A DNA stretch of 64,000 nt from UBA910 sp964369145 (GTDB lineage: Bacteria > Patescibacteriota > Minisyncoccia > Phycocordibacterales > DATDWN01), in the NCBI GenBank assembly GCA_964369145.1, contig CAYJEE010000001.1:1-64000 (forward strand), in the 5' to 3' direction. Positions 7,647 through 15,090 of this stretch are shown here, piece by piece. The notes beneath the pieces are model-generated. The model was not told the origin of the DNA. It saw only the letters and a program-made list of their open reading frames with translations, and ran no database searches. The translations under genes and the position numbers were made by a program. The first letter of the stretch is position 1. Every line of letters starts with the position of its first letter.

Positions 7647-7719
7647 TGGACCCTACAGGACTCGAACCTGCCACCCCATCATTGCAAATGATGTGCTCTA
7701 CCAGATGAGCTAAGGGCCC
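7647..7719 (-). tRNA. tRNA-Ala (anticodon UGC)
   Basis: 73 nt. Acceptor GGGCCCU pairs with AGGGUCC and carries the G3-U70 wobble that defines alanine tRNAs. D arm contains AGCUCAUCUGGUAGAGC; anticodon arm CAUCA-UUUGCAA-UGAUG gives UGC at positions 34-36; T arm contains GGUUCGAGUCC; discriminator A. CCA is not encoded. Its 5' half and promoter are repeated twice upstream in damaged copies. It is the only tRNA I found in the window. Confidence 0.97.
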
Positions 7720-8033
7720 GTTGTGTTATATTTTGTCGTAAACGATATCTAATTGCAAATGATGGTCACTGATATTTTTCTGGTGAAAAATTCAGCGACC
7801 CCACCTCGGCTCGTCAGCCTCCGGTCTTGCGAAGTGATAAAATCACTTCTCACTCCACCAGATGAGCTAAGGGCCCGTTGTGTTATATTTTGTCGTAAAC
7901 GATATCTAATTGCAAATGATGGTCACTGATATTTTTCTGGTGAAAAATTCAGCGACCCCACCTCGGCTCGTCAGCCTCCGGTCTTGCGAAGTGATAAAAT
8001 CACTTCTCACTCCACCAGATGAGCTAAGGGCCC
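7720..8033 (-). repeat. two tandem 157-bp repeats built from tRNA-Ala pieces
   Basis: Copies at 7720-7876 and 7877-8033 appear identical. On the minus strand each unit holds the first 20 nt of tRNA-Ala (GGGCCCTTAGCTCATCTGGT), an unrelated insert of about 90 nt with two hairpins (GAAGTGA-TTTTA-TCACTTC and one with stem ATTTTTC/GAAAAAT), the anticodon-arm piece CATCATTTGCAAT, and the AT-rich promoter stretch that precedes the real tRNA. They look like tRNA genes interrupted in the D-loop region and cut off after the anticodon. No complete cloverleaf can form. Confidence 0.85.
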
Positions 8034-8155
8034 AATATCAATACCTTTATATATTACCAAAACTATCTTAAAAATCAATGTCTATAATAATATTGTTGAC
8101 ATTATGCTTATATACTGTATGGTAATTCTAGATTGAAATCGAAAGGAAATAGAGG

Positions 8156-8614
8156 ATGAAAATTGAAGTGCATGTGGCGAGGATGGAACTCTACACTGAT
8201 GGAGAGGTTAAGGTCGTTCAGGCCGAGGGTCCGACATACGAAGAGGCCTGTCAGGCACTGGTTCAGGAACTGAAAAATTATTTTCAACACCGTGTCTGTA
8301 TTGGGGAGGTTGCAACTTCGGCAAGAGAACATGTGAAGATGATCCTTCCGGCGCGGCATCTTGTGGATTTTCCAGAAGAAATTCCTGAAGGTCACCAGCT
8401 TTTGATTTTTGAACGGGTTGACTATACTGGCCCGTATTCCTGGAATCTCTACGTGCTTCCCTTTGGTGAGTATACAATCGCAAACCAAAAGGTGGTTCTT
8501 TCTCAAAATTACCCAACAAAAATCAGTAGCAACCATCACGTTAAATATTCACTTCCTCAGGAAACTCGAGAATGGCTGGGTGGTGAGTGGCAGTACGTCG
8601 ACAGTACTGACTAA
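8156..8614 (+). CDS. hypothetical soluble protein
   Basis: 152 residues, no signal peptide or membrane segment. The N-terminus (MKIEVHVARMELYTDGEVKV) looks like a beta hairpin and is followed by a helix (TYEEACQALVQELKNYF). Promoter TTGACA-16-TATGGT (8096-8123); Shine-Dalgarno AAAGGA about 9 nt before the ATG; terminator 17 nt after the stop. A self-contained unit with codon use unlike neighbouring core genes (mixed AGG, CGG and CGT arginines). Family not recognised. Confidence 0.75.
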   Translation: MKIEVHVARMELYTDGEVKVVQAEGPTYEEACQALVQELKNYFQHRVCIGEVATSAREHVKMILPARHLVDFPEEIPEGHQLLIFERVDYTGPYSWNLYVLPFGEYTIANQKVVLSQNYPTKISSNHHVKYSLPQETREWLGGEWQYVDSTD

Positions 8615-8630
8615 TCGATGCTTTTCTAAG

Positions 8631-8663
8631 AGCCCGACACAGAACACCGTGCTGGGCTTTTTA
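8631..8663 (+). terminator. terminator of the 152-aa gene
   Basis: AGCCC-GA-CAC ... GTG-CT-GGGCT stem followed by a T-run. The next promoter (TTGCAT-16-TATTAT, 8665-8692) begins right after it. Confidence 0.85.
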
Positions 8664-8698
8664 CTTGCATTACTAAGAGTGTATGGTATTATTTAAGT

Positions 8699-8849
8699 GT
8701 CGGATTGCTCTTTTACAGGTAGCCAAACGGAACCTCGTTTCTTCTTTTTCGATCAATTTTGGTCGCAAGGGAAGAGAGGGGCGCTTGGCAATTAGTCAGC
8801 CTGCTGTGTGTCGCCACAGTAGATTGCTCTTCTCAAACCGAGAAATCTT
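8699..8849 (+). promoter_or_regulatory. long structured 5' leader of a 58-aa ORF
   Basis: About 150 nt between the promoter at 8665-8692 and the ATG at 8850. Nested pairing is visible: AGCCAA with TTGGC outside, CCTC-TTTCTTC with GGAAGA-GAGG inside, and apical hairpin CGATC-AATTTT-GGTCG. A separate hairpin CTGCTGTG/CACAGTAG follows. The words GATTGCTCTT flank the block on both sides. I do not recognise a known riboswitch; a cis-regulatory RNA or independent ncRNA is possible. Confidence 0.5.
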
Positions 8850-9026
8850 ATGAAAATATTCCAAGTATTTTCGTTAGGCTTACTGATTGTCATGCTTAAG
8901 TTCCTGGTACCCGAGTTATTCTCTGGATTCCAGAACACGCTCCTCGTGTTCTTTAGTACCATCCAGGGAATACTGACCTTAAGTCAGTCGTCCATGACCG
9001 CCGGTTTTCTCCCGGCTGTCCCGTAG
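8850..9026 (+). CDS. 58-aa small membrane protein
   Basis: MKIFQVFSLGLLIVMLKFLV begins a hydrophobic segment; a second one runs around NTLLVFFSTIQGILTL; the tail is TAGFLPAVP. The ATG has only a weak GAG-type ribosome site. An own promoter with a structured leader upstream and an intrinsic terminator 12 nt after the stop support a real unit. No family recognised. Confidence 0.5.
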   Translation: MKIFQVFSLGLLIVMLKFLVPELFSGFQNTLLVFFSTIQGILTLSQSSMTAGFLPAVP

Positions 9027-9037
9027 TAATACACAGA

Positions 9038-9072
9038 AACCAGATTGAGATTCTATATCTCTCTGGTTTTTT
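9038..9072 (+). terminator. terminator of the 58-aa ORF unit
   Basis: Stem CCAGA..GAGAT / ATCTC-TCTGG with loop TCTAT, then six T. It lies immediately before the -10 of the next gene. Confidence 0.85.
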
Positions 9073-9088
9073 GCTTTATACTATATAT

Positions 9089-9529
9089 ATGATTCACGCA
9101 CTAGATTTCTTTATTATTAGAGTGTGTCGCAGACTTGCAGAACCCCTTTCTCGTTTTGGTTTGTTTACAGTCTTTTTTTGGTTTGGTATTCTCAAGGTTA
9201 TCGATCTTTCTCCGGCGAGTCCTTTGGTCCAGTCTCTCTTTGAGACTACTGTGCCTATCGTTCCATTTTCTGTATTTATCGTACTCTTTGGTTTGTTTGA
9301 AATGTTGATCGGTGTGATGTTTCTCGTACGCGGTGCGGAGCGTGCTGTGCTCCCACTTTTGTTTCTCCATATGGTCACCACTATTCTCCCGCTTTTTCTA
9401 ATTACTTCTGCCACCTGGTCTGGCTTCATGGTACCCACTCTCGAAGGTCAGTACATTATTAAAAATATTCTCATTATCGCACTTGCAATCGGTATTGCAG
9501 CACACCTGCATCCACTTAAAAAAGTTTAG
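9089..9529 (+). CDS. DoxX/DUF417-like membrane protein
   Basis: 146 residues, four hydrophobic segments. FGLFTVFFWFGILKVIDLS, the central GLFEMLIGVMFL, and PTLEGQYIIKNILIIALAI are the pattern of the DoxX/DUF417 (YkgB-like) superfamily, whose biochemical role is unclear (redox or stress links in some members). Start set at 9089: TATACT at 9077-9082 ends 6 nt before this ATG; an in-frame upstream start at 9071 would precede the transcript. Its stop overlaps the stop of the convergent glycosyltransferase. Confidence 0.8.
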   Translation: MIHALDFFIIRVCRRLAEPLSRFGLFTVFFWFGILKVIDLSPASPLVQSLFETTVPIVPFSVFIVLFGLFEMLIGVMFLVRGAERAVLPLLFLHMVTTILPLFLITSATWSGFMVPTLEGQYIIKNILIIALAIGIAAHLHPLKKV

Positions 9530-10194
9530 TTGAACCGGTGTGTAATGAGGGTCCACAGTCCAACAAATCCGTCCCTTGCACGGATTTTTTTGCCTTCATG
9601 TTCAGTTCGAGGGTTGTAGGGGATTTGTATTTCTTTAATGTGTTGGTGTCGCCGGAGCAGTTTTGCGGTAATCTCGGCTTCAATTTCAAAACCATTTCTT
9701 TTCAAATCTAGACTCTGTGCGAGATCTCGAGGTACGATCTTGTAGCAGGTATAAATATCAAAAAGTCTACTTCCATAGAGAAGGTTGCATGTGTGAGAAA
9801 GGATTGCATTTGCAATACGGTTCCAGATGTATCCCAGATTTCGTGAGCGCTTGCCATATACAACAGTCTGAGAGTCTTTGATTGAATCCCAGAGCATACG
9901 AAGCACCGCAGGGCTGTATTCAAGATCTGCATCTTGGATTGCAATGTAATCGCCAACAGATGCTGTGATACCTCGACGGATTGCATTACCTTTACCTTTG
10001 TTCTTTGTTTCTCTGATTATTTGCGTTTGAGAATTTTTTAAACCCTCAGTTATTTTTCCGGTGCCATCAGTTGACCCATCGTCGACGACAATAATTTCAT
10101 ATGATGCATCCGTAAAAGCCTCTCGTACATTTTTTACGACAGAAGCCAAAGTGTTTTCTTCGTTGTATGCAGGGATGATGATAGAAAGCTTCAT
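9526..10194 (-). CDS. family 2 glycosyltransferase (dolichyl-phosphate mannosyltransferase-like)
   Basis: 222 residues. LSIIIPAYNEENTLASVVKN, VVDDGSTDGTG, NKGKGNAIRRGI and IQDADLEYSP (DxD motif) are classical GT-A fold features of DPM1/Ppm1-type enzymes that move sugar from NDP to a polyprenyl phosphate on the cytosolic side. No C-terminal membrane segments, so a soluble form. Start: TACAAT ends 6 nt before the ATG at 10194; this -10 lies inside the end of the upstream membrane gene, so it can be transcribed leaderless on its own. The neighbour is probably a polyprenyl-sugar-using membrane enzyme. Confidence 0.9.
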   Translation of the reverse strand: MKLSIIIPAYNEENTLASVVKNVREAFTDASYEIIVVDDGSTDGTGKITEGLKNSQTQIIRETKNKGKGNAIRRGITASVGDYIAIQDADLEYSPAVLRMLWDSIKDSQTVVYGKRSRNLGYIWNRIANAILSHTCNLLYGSRLFDIYTCYKIVPRDLAQSLDLKRNGFEIEAEITAKLLRRHQHIKEIQIPYNPRTEHEGKKIRARDGFVGLWTLITHRFN

Positions 10195-10198
10195 AGCG

Positions 10199-11758
10199 TC
10201 ATTGTACACTAAACATACTTTGAGGAAGCTCGTACTGTGTGATCAGTGTAGTATTTTTTTCAGTGCGTTTGAGGAAGATGATGGTAAAGTCGTCAACATA
10301 GACCGGTGCCCACCCTGGATTTTTAATGAGCGAAATAAGAAATTGCTGTGCCCACGGAGTGCTATCAAGTCGGTAGAACCAGACTGCATTAAAATTATAT
10401 TCTTTTGATTTTTCTTCCCACACCGCAGGGTTTTCTTGCATCGGTTTGTAGGTGTCGAAGAAAAATGACTCTGGGTACACCTCTGGTCTGTTGTCGACAA
10501 ACACTCGCTCTTTGCTTTCAGGAGTAAAGAGGGTGAAGATGAGGAGCCCGCCGATGTCATAGTTTGAAAAGAAGGGTCCGTTAATATTGTTTTTTTGTAC
10601 AAAAAGTGCAGAGTCTGCATTGCGAGGATAGAGTCCAAAGCCCCATCGAGAAGAGCCTAGAAGACGGTCGTTGAACCGGACACAAATAACACAAAGAAGG
10701 AAAAAAGAAAGAAAGAGTGAAGCGATGAGTCTGTTCTGTCGCGTATCATCGTCGGTTGTGGGTGTGAAAAGTGTAGCGAGGAGGTGGGCGAGAAAAGGGA
10801 GCAATACAAGGCCGAAAAGTGAGAGGTGTCTAATGCCAAAAAAGCTGAGTCCTCCAAATGCAAGTGTCATGATACCGAGTGCAAACGGAAATGTTTTGAA
10901 TTCTTTTTGAATAAAGAAAACGAGACTGGTAATGACTGCGATGAGTGCAGAGAGCTTCCACCACAAAAAGTTTGGATTGATAAAATTGAGTTTCTGTAGA
11001 AACGTGATTGATTGGTTTTCGGCTACCATGTATCCATAATTTTCAAAAATTCGGAAAGGATAGAGTGCGCCAGAAAGTCCATAAGGACTCACGAGTAGTC
11101 CGAGAGCACAAAAGAGTGTGAGTGAGAAAAATACTTTCACTTTCTCCCAGTCTTTTTGGATGAGACCTTCGCAGAGAAATGTGCCGACGATAAGCGGAGC
11201 AAAGATTGCATAGATATGGAGGTTGATCCAGAGTACAGAAAGTAAAGGGAGGAAGTAAAGGTATTGCTTTTTGAGTTTATTTTCAGAAAATCGAACAAGA
11301 AGAAAAATAAATACGGCGATAAAAAGATAGCTTAGGCCTTCAGGGCGAATCTCGCTTCGTTCGGCGATAAGTGGTATGAGAAAAAGAGATAAAGGAATAC
11401 TTATAAAAAGAGGTGTGCTTCTGGAGATGAGGAAAAAGATGGCAAGAAACGCAGCGATGAGTGTGAGGATGTATGCGAGCGAGAGTCCAGTCCATCCAAA
11501 AAAGCTATACGTCAGATAGGCGATAATGCCGTATCCCCAGTGATGGTTGATAAATGTATAGTCGGGAAACGTAAAAGAAAAAAAGTTGGTGTGGAGGAGT
11601 GCGGAGCGAGAAACTCCGTATTCGGTGGCATGCAAAAAAACATCACCGTTTTTAATATGTCGCCCGATATCTGCTGCAGGGAGATTGATTTTTTGAACTA
11701 AAAATAATCCAAGAAAACCAGAAAGAATTAGCGCGGCAACGAAGATGCTCTTTTTCAT
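10199..11758 (-). CDS. polytopic membrane protein, GT-C glycosyltransferase-like
   Basis: 519 residues with about ten membrane segments and a soluble C-terminal part of about 130 residues. The N-terminal external loop pattern (DIGRHIKNGD, TNFFSFTFPDYTFINHHWGY) and the C-terminal part (NYDIGGLLIFTLFTPESKER, VFVDNRPEVYPESFF) are what I associate with uncharacterised GT-C/ArnT-like proteins of CPR genomes. Next to the GT2 gene, so a role in surface glycan transfer is likely but inferred. TATACT ends 7 nt before the ATG (predicted leaderless). Ends in TGA, showing that TGA is a stop here. Confidence 0.65.
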   Translation of the reverse strand: MKKSIFVAALILSGFLGLFLVQKINLPAADIGRHIKNGDVFLHATEYGVSRSALLHTNFFSFTFPDYTFINHHWGYGIIAYLTYSFFGWTGLSLAYILTLIAAFLAIFFLISRSTPLFISIPLSLFLIPLIAERSEIRPEGLSYLFIAVFIFLLVRFSENKLKKQYLYFLPLLSVLWINLHIYAIFAPLIVGTFLCEGLIQKDWEKVKVFFSLTLFCALGLLVSPYGLSGALYPFRIFENYGYMVAENQSITFLQKLNFINPNFLWWKLSALIAVITSLVFFIQKEFKTFPFALGIMTLAFGGLSFFGIRHLSLFGLVLLPFLAHLLATLFTPTTDDDTRQNRLIASLFLSFFLLCVICVRFNDRLLGSSRWGFGLYPRNADSALFVQKNNINGPFFSNYDIGGLLIFTLFTPESKERVFVDNRPEVYPESFFFDTYKPMQENPAVWEEKSKEYNFNAVWFYRLDSTPWAQQFLISLIKNPGWAPVYVDDFTIIFLKRTEKNTTLITQYELPQSMFSVQ

Positions 11759-11796
11759 ACACTATAGTATACAAATAATTTGCTATACTTACACTC

Positions 11797-12993
11797 ATGC
11801 ATACACCTACACAGATTATAATTTTCGGCATTACTGGAGATCTTTCGCAAAAGAAAATTCTTCCGTCTCTTTTTAGTTTGTATGTAGAAGGACTGCTTCC
11901 AAAAAAGCTTGTACTCACTGGTTTTTCTCGGCGGGATTTTTCGAAAAGTGATATAGAAGACTTCGTGCGTGGTGTGTTGCCCGAGCATGAAAAAAAAGAA
12001 GACTTTGTCAAACTTTTTTCATATGTGCAAGGGGATTTTTCTTCGATTGATTCATATATGAAGCTACTCGAGCGAGTAGATGCTCACGATATCGACTTTA
12101 TGCAATGCTCCAACAAGCTCTACTACCTTTCTGTCTCGCCACAGTACTACGAACATATTTTCCGACTACTCAAAGACTCTGGTCTCAGTTTCCCGTGTGG
12201 TGGAGATTTAGGTTGGGCGCGCATTTTGGTAGAAAAACCATTTGGCTCACACAAGGAATCTGCAGAGGCACTGAACCTGCTTGTCGAAGAGCTCTTCCAA
12301 GAACAACAGGTGTATCGTATCGACCACTACATGGCGAAGACATCGCTCCAAAATATTATTGAATTTCGAAAAGGAGATGAATATAAAGATAAATGGAATA
12401 GTGAGTATATAAAAGAAATTAAGATTGATCTGCTCGAGACTGCAACGGTAGAAAATAGGGGAGAGTTTTACGATTCACTTGGTGTGGTGTATGACGTAGG
12501 GCAAAATCATATACTGCAAATGATTGCTCTGGCACTGCGAGACATCGAGACAAACGAGGCTCCAGAAGCTATCGTGCATGCGAGAGAAAAAGTACTCGAC
12601 TCATTGTCTGTCGATACGGAAAGTGCTCACCGGGGCCAATATGAGGGCTACCGGGCACATAAGGGGGTCAGCCAGAGTTCTGAGACTGAAACGTATATAG
12701 ATATTACATTGCACTCGAGCTTACCTCATTTTGTCGGTGTGCCAATATGGGTACGATCAGGAAAAGCACAACTACGATCTTTTACTGCAGTGACTGTGCT
12801 GTGGAAAAATGGAACTGAAACAGTCTTTGAAACTCCTGCATCCGAGAGTACTGGAGCATACAAAAAAGTCCTCCTTGACTGTATGAACGGCGATCAGAGC
12901 GTCTTTACATCTGGTCGGGAAGTAGAACTCGGGTGGAAAATTGCGGAAGAGATGAAGAGGGTGATACAGCAAAAAATACTTGACATTTATTAA
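11797..12993 (+). CDS. zwf: glucose-6-phosphate 1-dehydrogenase, short form
   Basis: Oxidises glucose 6-phosphate with NADP to feed the pentose phosphate pathway. N-terminal Rossmann motif IIIFGITGDLSQKKILPSL, then LVEKPFGSHKESA and the active-site stretch RIDHYMAKTSLQN (family: RIDHYLGKE). 398 residues against about 490, so loops in the C-terminal half are trimmed. TATACT (11784-11789) ends 7 nt before the ATG: predicted leaderless, divergent from the membrane protein gene. The stop codon lies in a 24-bp dyad. Confidence 0.93.
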   Translation: MHTPTQIIIFGITGDLSQKKILPSLFSLYVEGLLPKKLVLTGFSRRDFSKSDIEDFVRGVLPEHEKKEDFVKLFSYVQGDFSSIDSYMKLLERVDAHDIDFMQCSNKLYYLSVSPQYYEHIFRLLKDSGLSFPCGGDLGWARILVEKPFGSHKESAEALNLLVEELFQEQQVYRIDHYMAKTSLQNIIEFRKGDEYKDKWNSEYIKEIKIDLLETATVENRGEFYDSLGVVYDVGQNHILQMIALALRDIETNEAPEAIVHAREKVLDSLSVDTESAHRGQYEGYRAHKGVSQSSETETYIDITLHSSLPHFVGVPIWVRSGKAQLRSFTAVTVLWKNGTETVFETPASESTGAYKKVLLDCMNGDQSVFTSGREVELGWKIAEEMKRVIQQKILDIY

Positions 12994-13004
12994 TTTAAAT
13001 GTCA
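12981..13004. promoter_or_regulatory. dyad at the zwf stop / upstream of the 77-aa gene
   Basis: TGACATTTA-TTAATT-TAAATGTCA: 9-bp perfect arms, 6-bp spacer, holding the zwf TAA. TTGACA at 12980-12985 could be a -35, but no convincing -10 follows at normal spacing. It may be an operator or a zwf mRNA 3' hairpin. Confidence 0.45.
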
Positions 13005-13024
13005 TCCTGAATTAAGGAGAAGAT

Positions 13025-13258
13025 ATGAAAAAGCAGACGAAAACCATTCAGTTTTTCCGTGAAAGACCGAATGGTAATGTGGAGTGGTCAGTGTCGAACC
13101 CGGTTGATGGTAGGGGGCAGTGGTATACCGTTACAGATAGCAATCTGGCGTCATTAAAGGCCAATTTACTAATCAGAAGGAAAGGTGCTGAAGAGAGAGT
13201 GGCTTCTTTAAGAGCAGACCTTAGAATTTTAAGAGAAATCAAAGGAAAAAAAAGTTAA
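13025..13258 (+). CDS. 77-aa hypothetical protein
   Basis: No domain recognised. The N-terminal half is beta-like (KTIQFFRERPNGNVEWSV) and the C-terminal half is a basic coiled-coil-like helix (GAEERVASLRADLRILREIK). Shine-Dalgarno AAGGAG 5 nt before the ATG; a 10-bp-stem terminator directly follows the stop. It lies 31 nt after zwf and could be co-transcribed or start from the dyad region. Confidence 0.7.
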   Translation: MKKQTKTIQFFRERPNGNVEWSVSNPVDGRGQWYTVTDSNLASLKANLLIRRKGAEERVASLRADLRILREIKGKKS

Positions 13259-13312
13259 CCGCCACTTCGGCGACGAACCAAAATTCGTCACCAGGAAGTG
13301 GCGGATTTTGTT
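13259..13312 (+). terminator. strong terminator after the 77-aa gene
   Basis: CCGCCACTTC/GAAGTGGCGG 10-bp stem with inner GACGA/TCGTC hairpin, then ATTTTGTTTTG. Confidence 0.92.
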
Positions 13313-13354
13313 TTGTAAAAATAATCACGGGTATTCCGCCCCCACTTCACTCTC

Positions 13355-13507
13355 AAAGCTTTTTCACATGCAAGTTTTTAGGAGCCTTGCACAGGAGTTT
13401 AGAAAATTAAGACTGTATTCGGTCTATAATTTTCTTGAACGACGAGCAGTTCGCTAGCCCAGCAGGGCTAGATAGATTGCTCATAAAAACTTGTGTGGGA
13501 GAAAGCT
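13355..13507 (-). other. large structured 3' element after mltG (minus strand)
   Basis: Long outer stem: AAAGCTTTTTCACATGCAAG pairs with CTTGTGTGGGAGAAAGCT, extended by TTTTTAGGAGC / GCTCATAAAAA. Inside are GAAAATTA-AGAC .. GTC-TATAATTTTC and a perfect CTAGCCC-AGCA-GGGCTAG. It ends exactly at the mltG stop codon (13508), so it is the 3' end of that mRNA. No long T-run follows. Same placement and architecture as the elements at 14593, 22266, 24790, 35035, 38726 and 45064. Confidence 0.6.
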
Positions 13508-14320
13508 CTATAAATACTTCTCTATATTTTTCTTATGCTCCTCATACGTCCTCGCACAGTGAATTCTTCTCTTTTTGTCGTGAAGGTAAAACATACAACT
13601 TGTTTTCTGAGGGTTGTATGCTGCCTCGAGTGCTGCTAGTCCTGGGTTTGCAATCGCGGTTGGCGGAAGACTTTTGTTTTTGTAAGTGTTGTACGGTGAG
13701 ATAATAAACTTGTCCTCGGATTTTACCTGTGGCCACCAGAGATCTTCGTCACCTTTTGCATACTGGAGGGTCGCATCCATTTGAAGCTTCATACCGGCGA
13801 AAATACGGTTCCAGATAATGCCGGAGATCAGGCGCATATCACTTTTTCCACCAGCTTCTCGTTGAATAATCGAAGCGACGATAAGTGCAGTGTCTTCATT
13901 TAAAATCTGACTGGTTTTTCCTTTTTTAATCTGACTTGTTTTTTTGTCATAGGTCGAGATCATGAGCTTACTCACATCCTTCGGCTCTGCATCTTTCATG
14001 ATCATGTAGTTCTGAGGAAAGTAAAAACCTTCAGAGGTTTCTTTGCCGAGTGCGATATGTGCATTGAGGAATTCTGCTTTTTCTTTATCATCCCAGCCGA
14101 GTTTGTTTCCTACTGACTCTGCGACTTGTTCTTTGCGCCAACCTTCTTGAACATAGATTATGCGCACCGAAGGGTTGGCGAGATTTTGATAAAAAGAAAG
14201 TGATGCGAGTTCAGAAAAGGGTATGTTGAAATGATGGAGGAGGTATCCGAGTGCAATGAGTGGAACAAACGGGACAACCATAAAGTATGGAACTTTTTTG
14301 AGTCTAAAGAATCGTTTCAT
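13508..14320 (-). CDS. MltG/YceG-like endolytic transglycosylase (first copy)
   Basis: Cuts nascent glycan strands in peptidoglycan and sets strand length. 270 residues: one N-terminal membrane segment (VPYFMVVPFVPLIALGYLL), a reduced LysM-like part, and the YceG catalytic core: ASIIQREAGG with the catalytic-type Glu, ISGIIWNRIFAGMKLQMDAT, SPYNTYKNKSLPPTAIANPG. Shorter than the usual 330-340 residues. A second, fuller copy is at 23764. A TAATAT lies about 9 nt before the ATG. Its 3' UTR is the structured element at 13355-13507. Confidence 0.9.
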   Translation of the reverse strand: MKRFFRLKKVPYFMVVPFVPLIALGYLLHHFNIPFSELASLSFYQNLANPSVRIIYVQEGWRKEQVAESVGNKLGWDDKEKAEFLNAHIALGKETSEGFYFPQNYMIMKDAEPKDVSKLMISTYDKKTSQIKKGKTSQILNEDTALIVASIIQREAGGKSDMRLISGIIWNRIFAGMKLQMDATLQYAKGDEDLWWPQVKSEDKFIISPYNTYKNKSLPPTAIANPGLAALEAAYNPQKTSCMFYLHDKKRRIHCARTYEEHKKNIEKYL

Positions 14321-14362
14321 GACTTTGAAATATTACATTAATTATAGTATAGTGGTGCACAT

Positions 14363-14593
14363 ATGTCACTAAAAAATTTTTTCCTTAAAAAAATGCTTGC
14401 GTCGAAAATGAAAGGTGTGCCACAAGAAGAGCAAGATAAAATATTTAATATGATTGAAAAAAATCCAGATCTTTTTCAGAAGATTGGTACTGAAGTGCAA
14501 GAAAAAATGCAAAAAGAAGGGAAGGATCAGATGACCGCAGCGATGGAAGTGATGCAGAAACATAAGGACCAACTCCAGGGCCTCATGAAGTAA
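14363..14593 (+). CDS. 76-aa helical protein
   Basis: Basic amphipathic N-terminus (MSLKNFFLKKMLASKMKGVP) followed by Gln/Glu/Lys-rich helices (KIGTEVQEKMQKEGKDQMTA). No signal peptide. Similar small helical ORFs occur in CPR genomes; function unknown. TATAGT ends about 9 nt before the ATG and no Shine-Dalgarno is seen. Divergent from mltG. A homologous 3' element (also after alaS and rpsM) begins at its stop codon. Confidence 0.7.
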   Translation: MSLKNFFLKKMLASKMKGVPQEEQDKIFNMIEKNPDLFQKIGTEVQEKMQKEGKDQMTAAMEVMQKHKDQLQGLMK

Positions 14594-14714
14594 AACTTCC
14601 ACATTTGGCCAATCTCATCGGCTAAAATCTAGGAACGGTCCTCAACGTACGACGTGTACGTCTCCGGTCCCTTCCCAGATTTTATCCGCGACCTTGTCTC
14701 AAATCTGAAAGTTT
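14593..14714 (+). repeat. structured 3' element, homologous copy A
   Basis: Starts at the stop codon of the 76-aa gene. Outer stem AAACTT..ATTTG / CAAAT..AAGTTT, middle stem CTAAAATCT / AGATTTTAT, apical hairpin CGTAC-GACGT-GTACG. Conserved with the copy at 35035: ATTTGGCCAATCTCATCG, GGTCCTCAACGTAC, GTACGTCTCCGGTCCCTTCC and TTTTATCCGCGACCTTG. The middle stem differs by paired changes (see findings). Confidence 0.8.
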
Positions 14715-14814
14715 ATAAATCTCTAGAAAAACGTATGTTTTAAGCTCTGATAAAATACCACTCTTGAACCGAGTGATTTTTTATATCCGAATGTGCTATC
14801 CACAGCAAATTTTG

Positions 14815-14843
14815 TTGACGGTGAACGTGTGTTCACCTATGAT
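14815..14843 (+). promoter_or_regulatory. lexA-operon promoter with SOS box in the spacer
   Basis: TTGACG (14815-14820), 17-bp spacer, TATGAT (14838-14843). The spacer holds GTGAACGTGTGTTCAC (14821-14836), a perfect dyad containing GAAC-N4-GTTC, the core of the Gram-positive-type LexA box. LexA bound here would block polymerase, which predicts autorepression and DNA-damage induction of the two-gene operon. Confidence 0.85.
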
Positions 14844-14880
14844 AATGATATACAAGAAACGCATAATAATTATTAAAACC

Positions 14881-15090
14881 ATGAGTAAACAACATTTTGA
14901 AAAAGCATTACGAGACGAACTTGAAGTATTAAATGAGACGATTGATCGAAAGATTATCAAAGGTCTTTCGTACGCAGCTGAAGCTCGTCGTCACAAAACG
15001 ATTCTTTCTCAAATACTCGAGATACGACGTCGAGAGACACGGTCTGGTTGGTTTTCTCGCTCATTTGGGTTTACTTCATTTATATTCTAA
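14881..15090 (+). CDS. 69-aa coiled-coil protein in the lexA operon
   Basis: MSKQHFEKALRDELEVLNET starts a charged, coiled-coil-like helix; the C-terminus is aromatic (WFSRSFGFTSFIF). ATG at 14881 chosen because the SOS promoter fires near 14850; upstream in-frame starts lie before it. Its stop overlaps the lexA start (TAATG), so the two are translationally coupled. Unknown function; position alone suggests an SOS-regulated partner, for example of LexA or of cell division, and that is inference. Confidence 0.65.
   Translation: MSKQHFEKALRDELEVLNETIDRKIIKGLSYAAEARRHKTILSQILEIRRRETRSGWFSRSFGFTSFIF

Noticed and set aside
7720..8033. Two extra functional tRNA genes
   Set aside because: Each unit has only the 5' 20 nt and an anticodon-arm piece; there is no T arm or 3' acceptor strand, so no cloverleaf forms.
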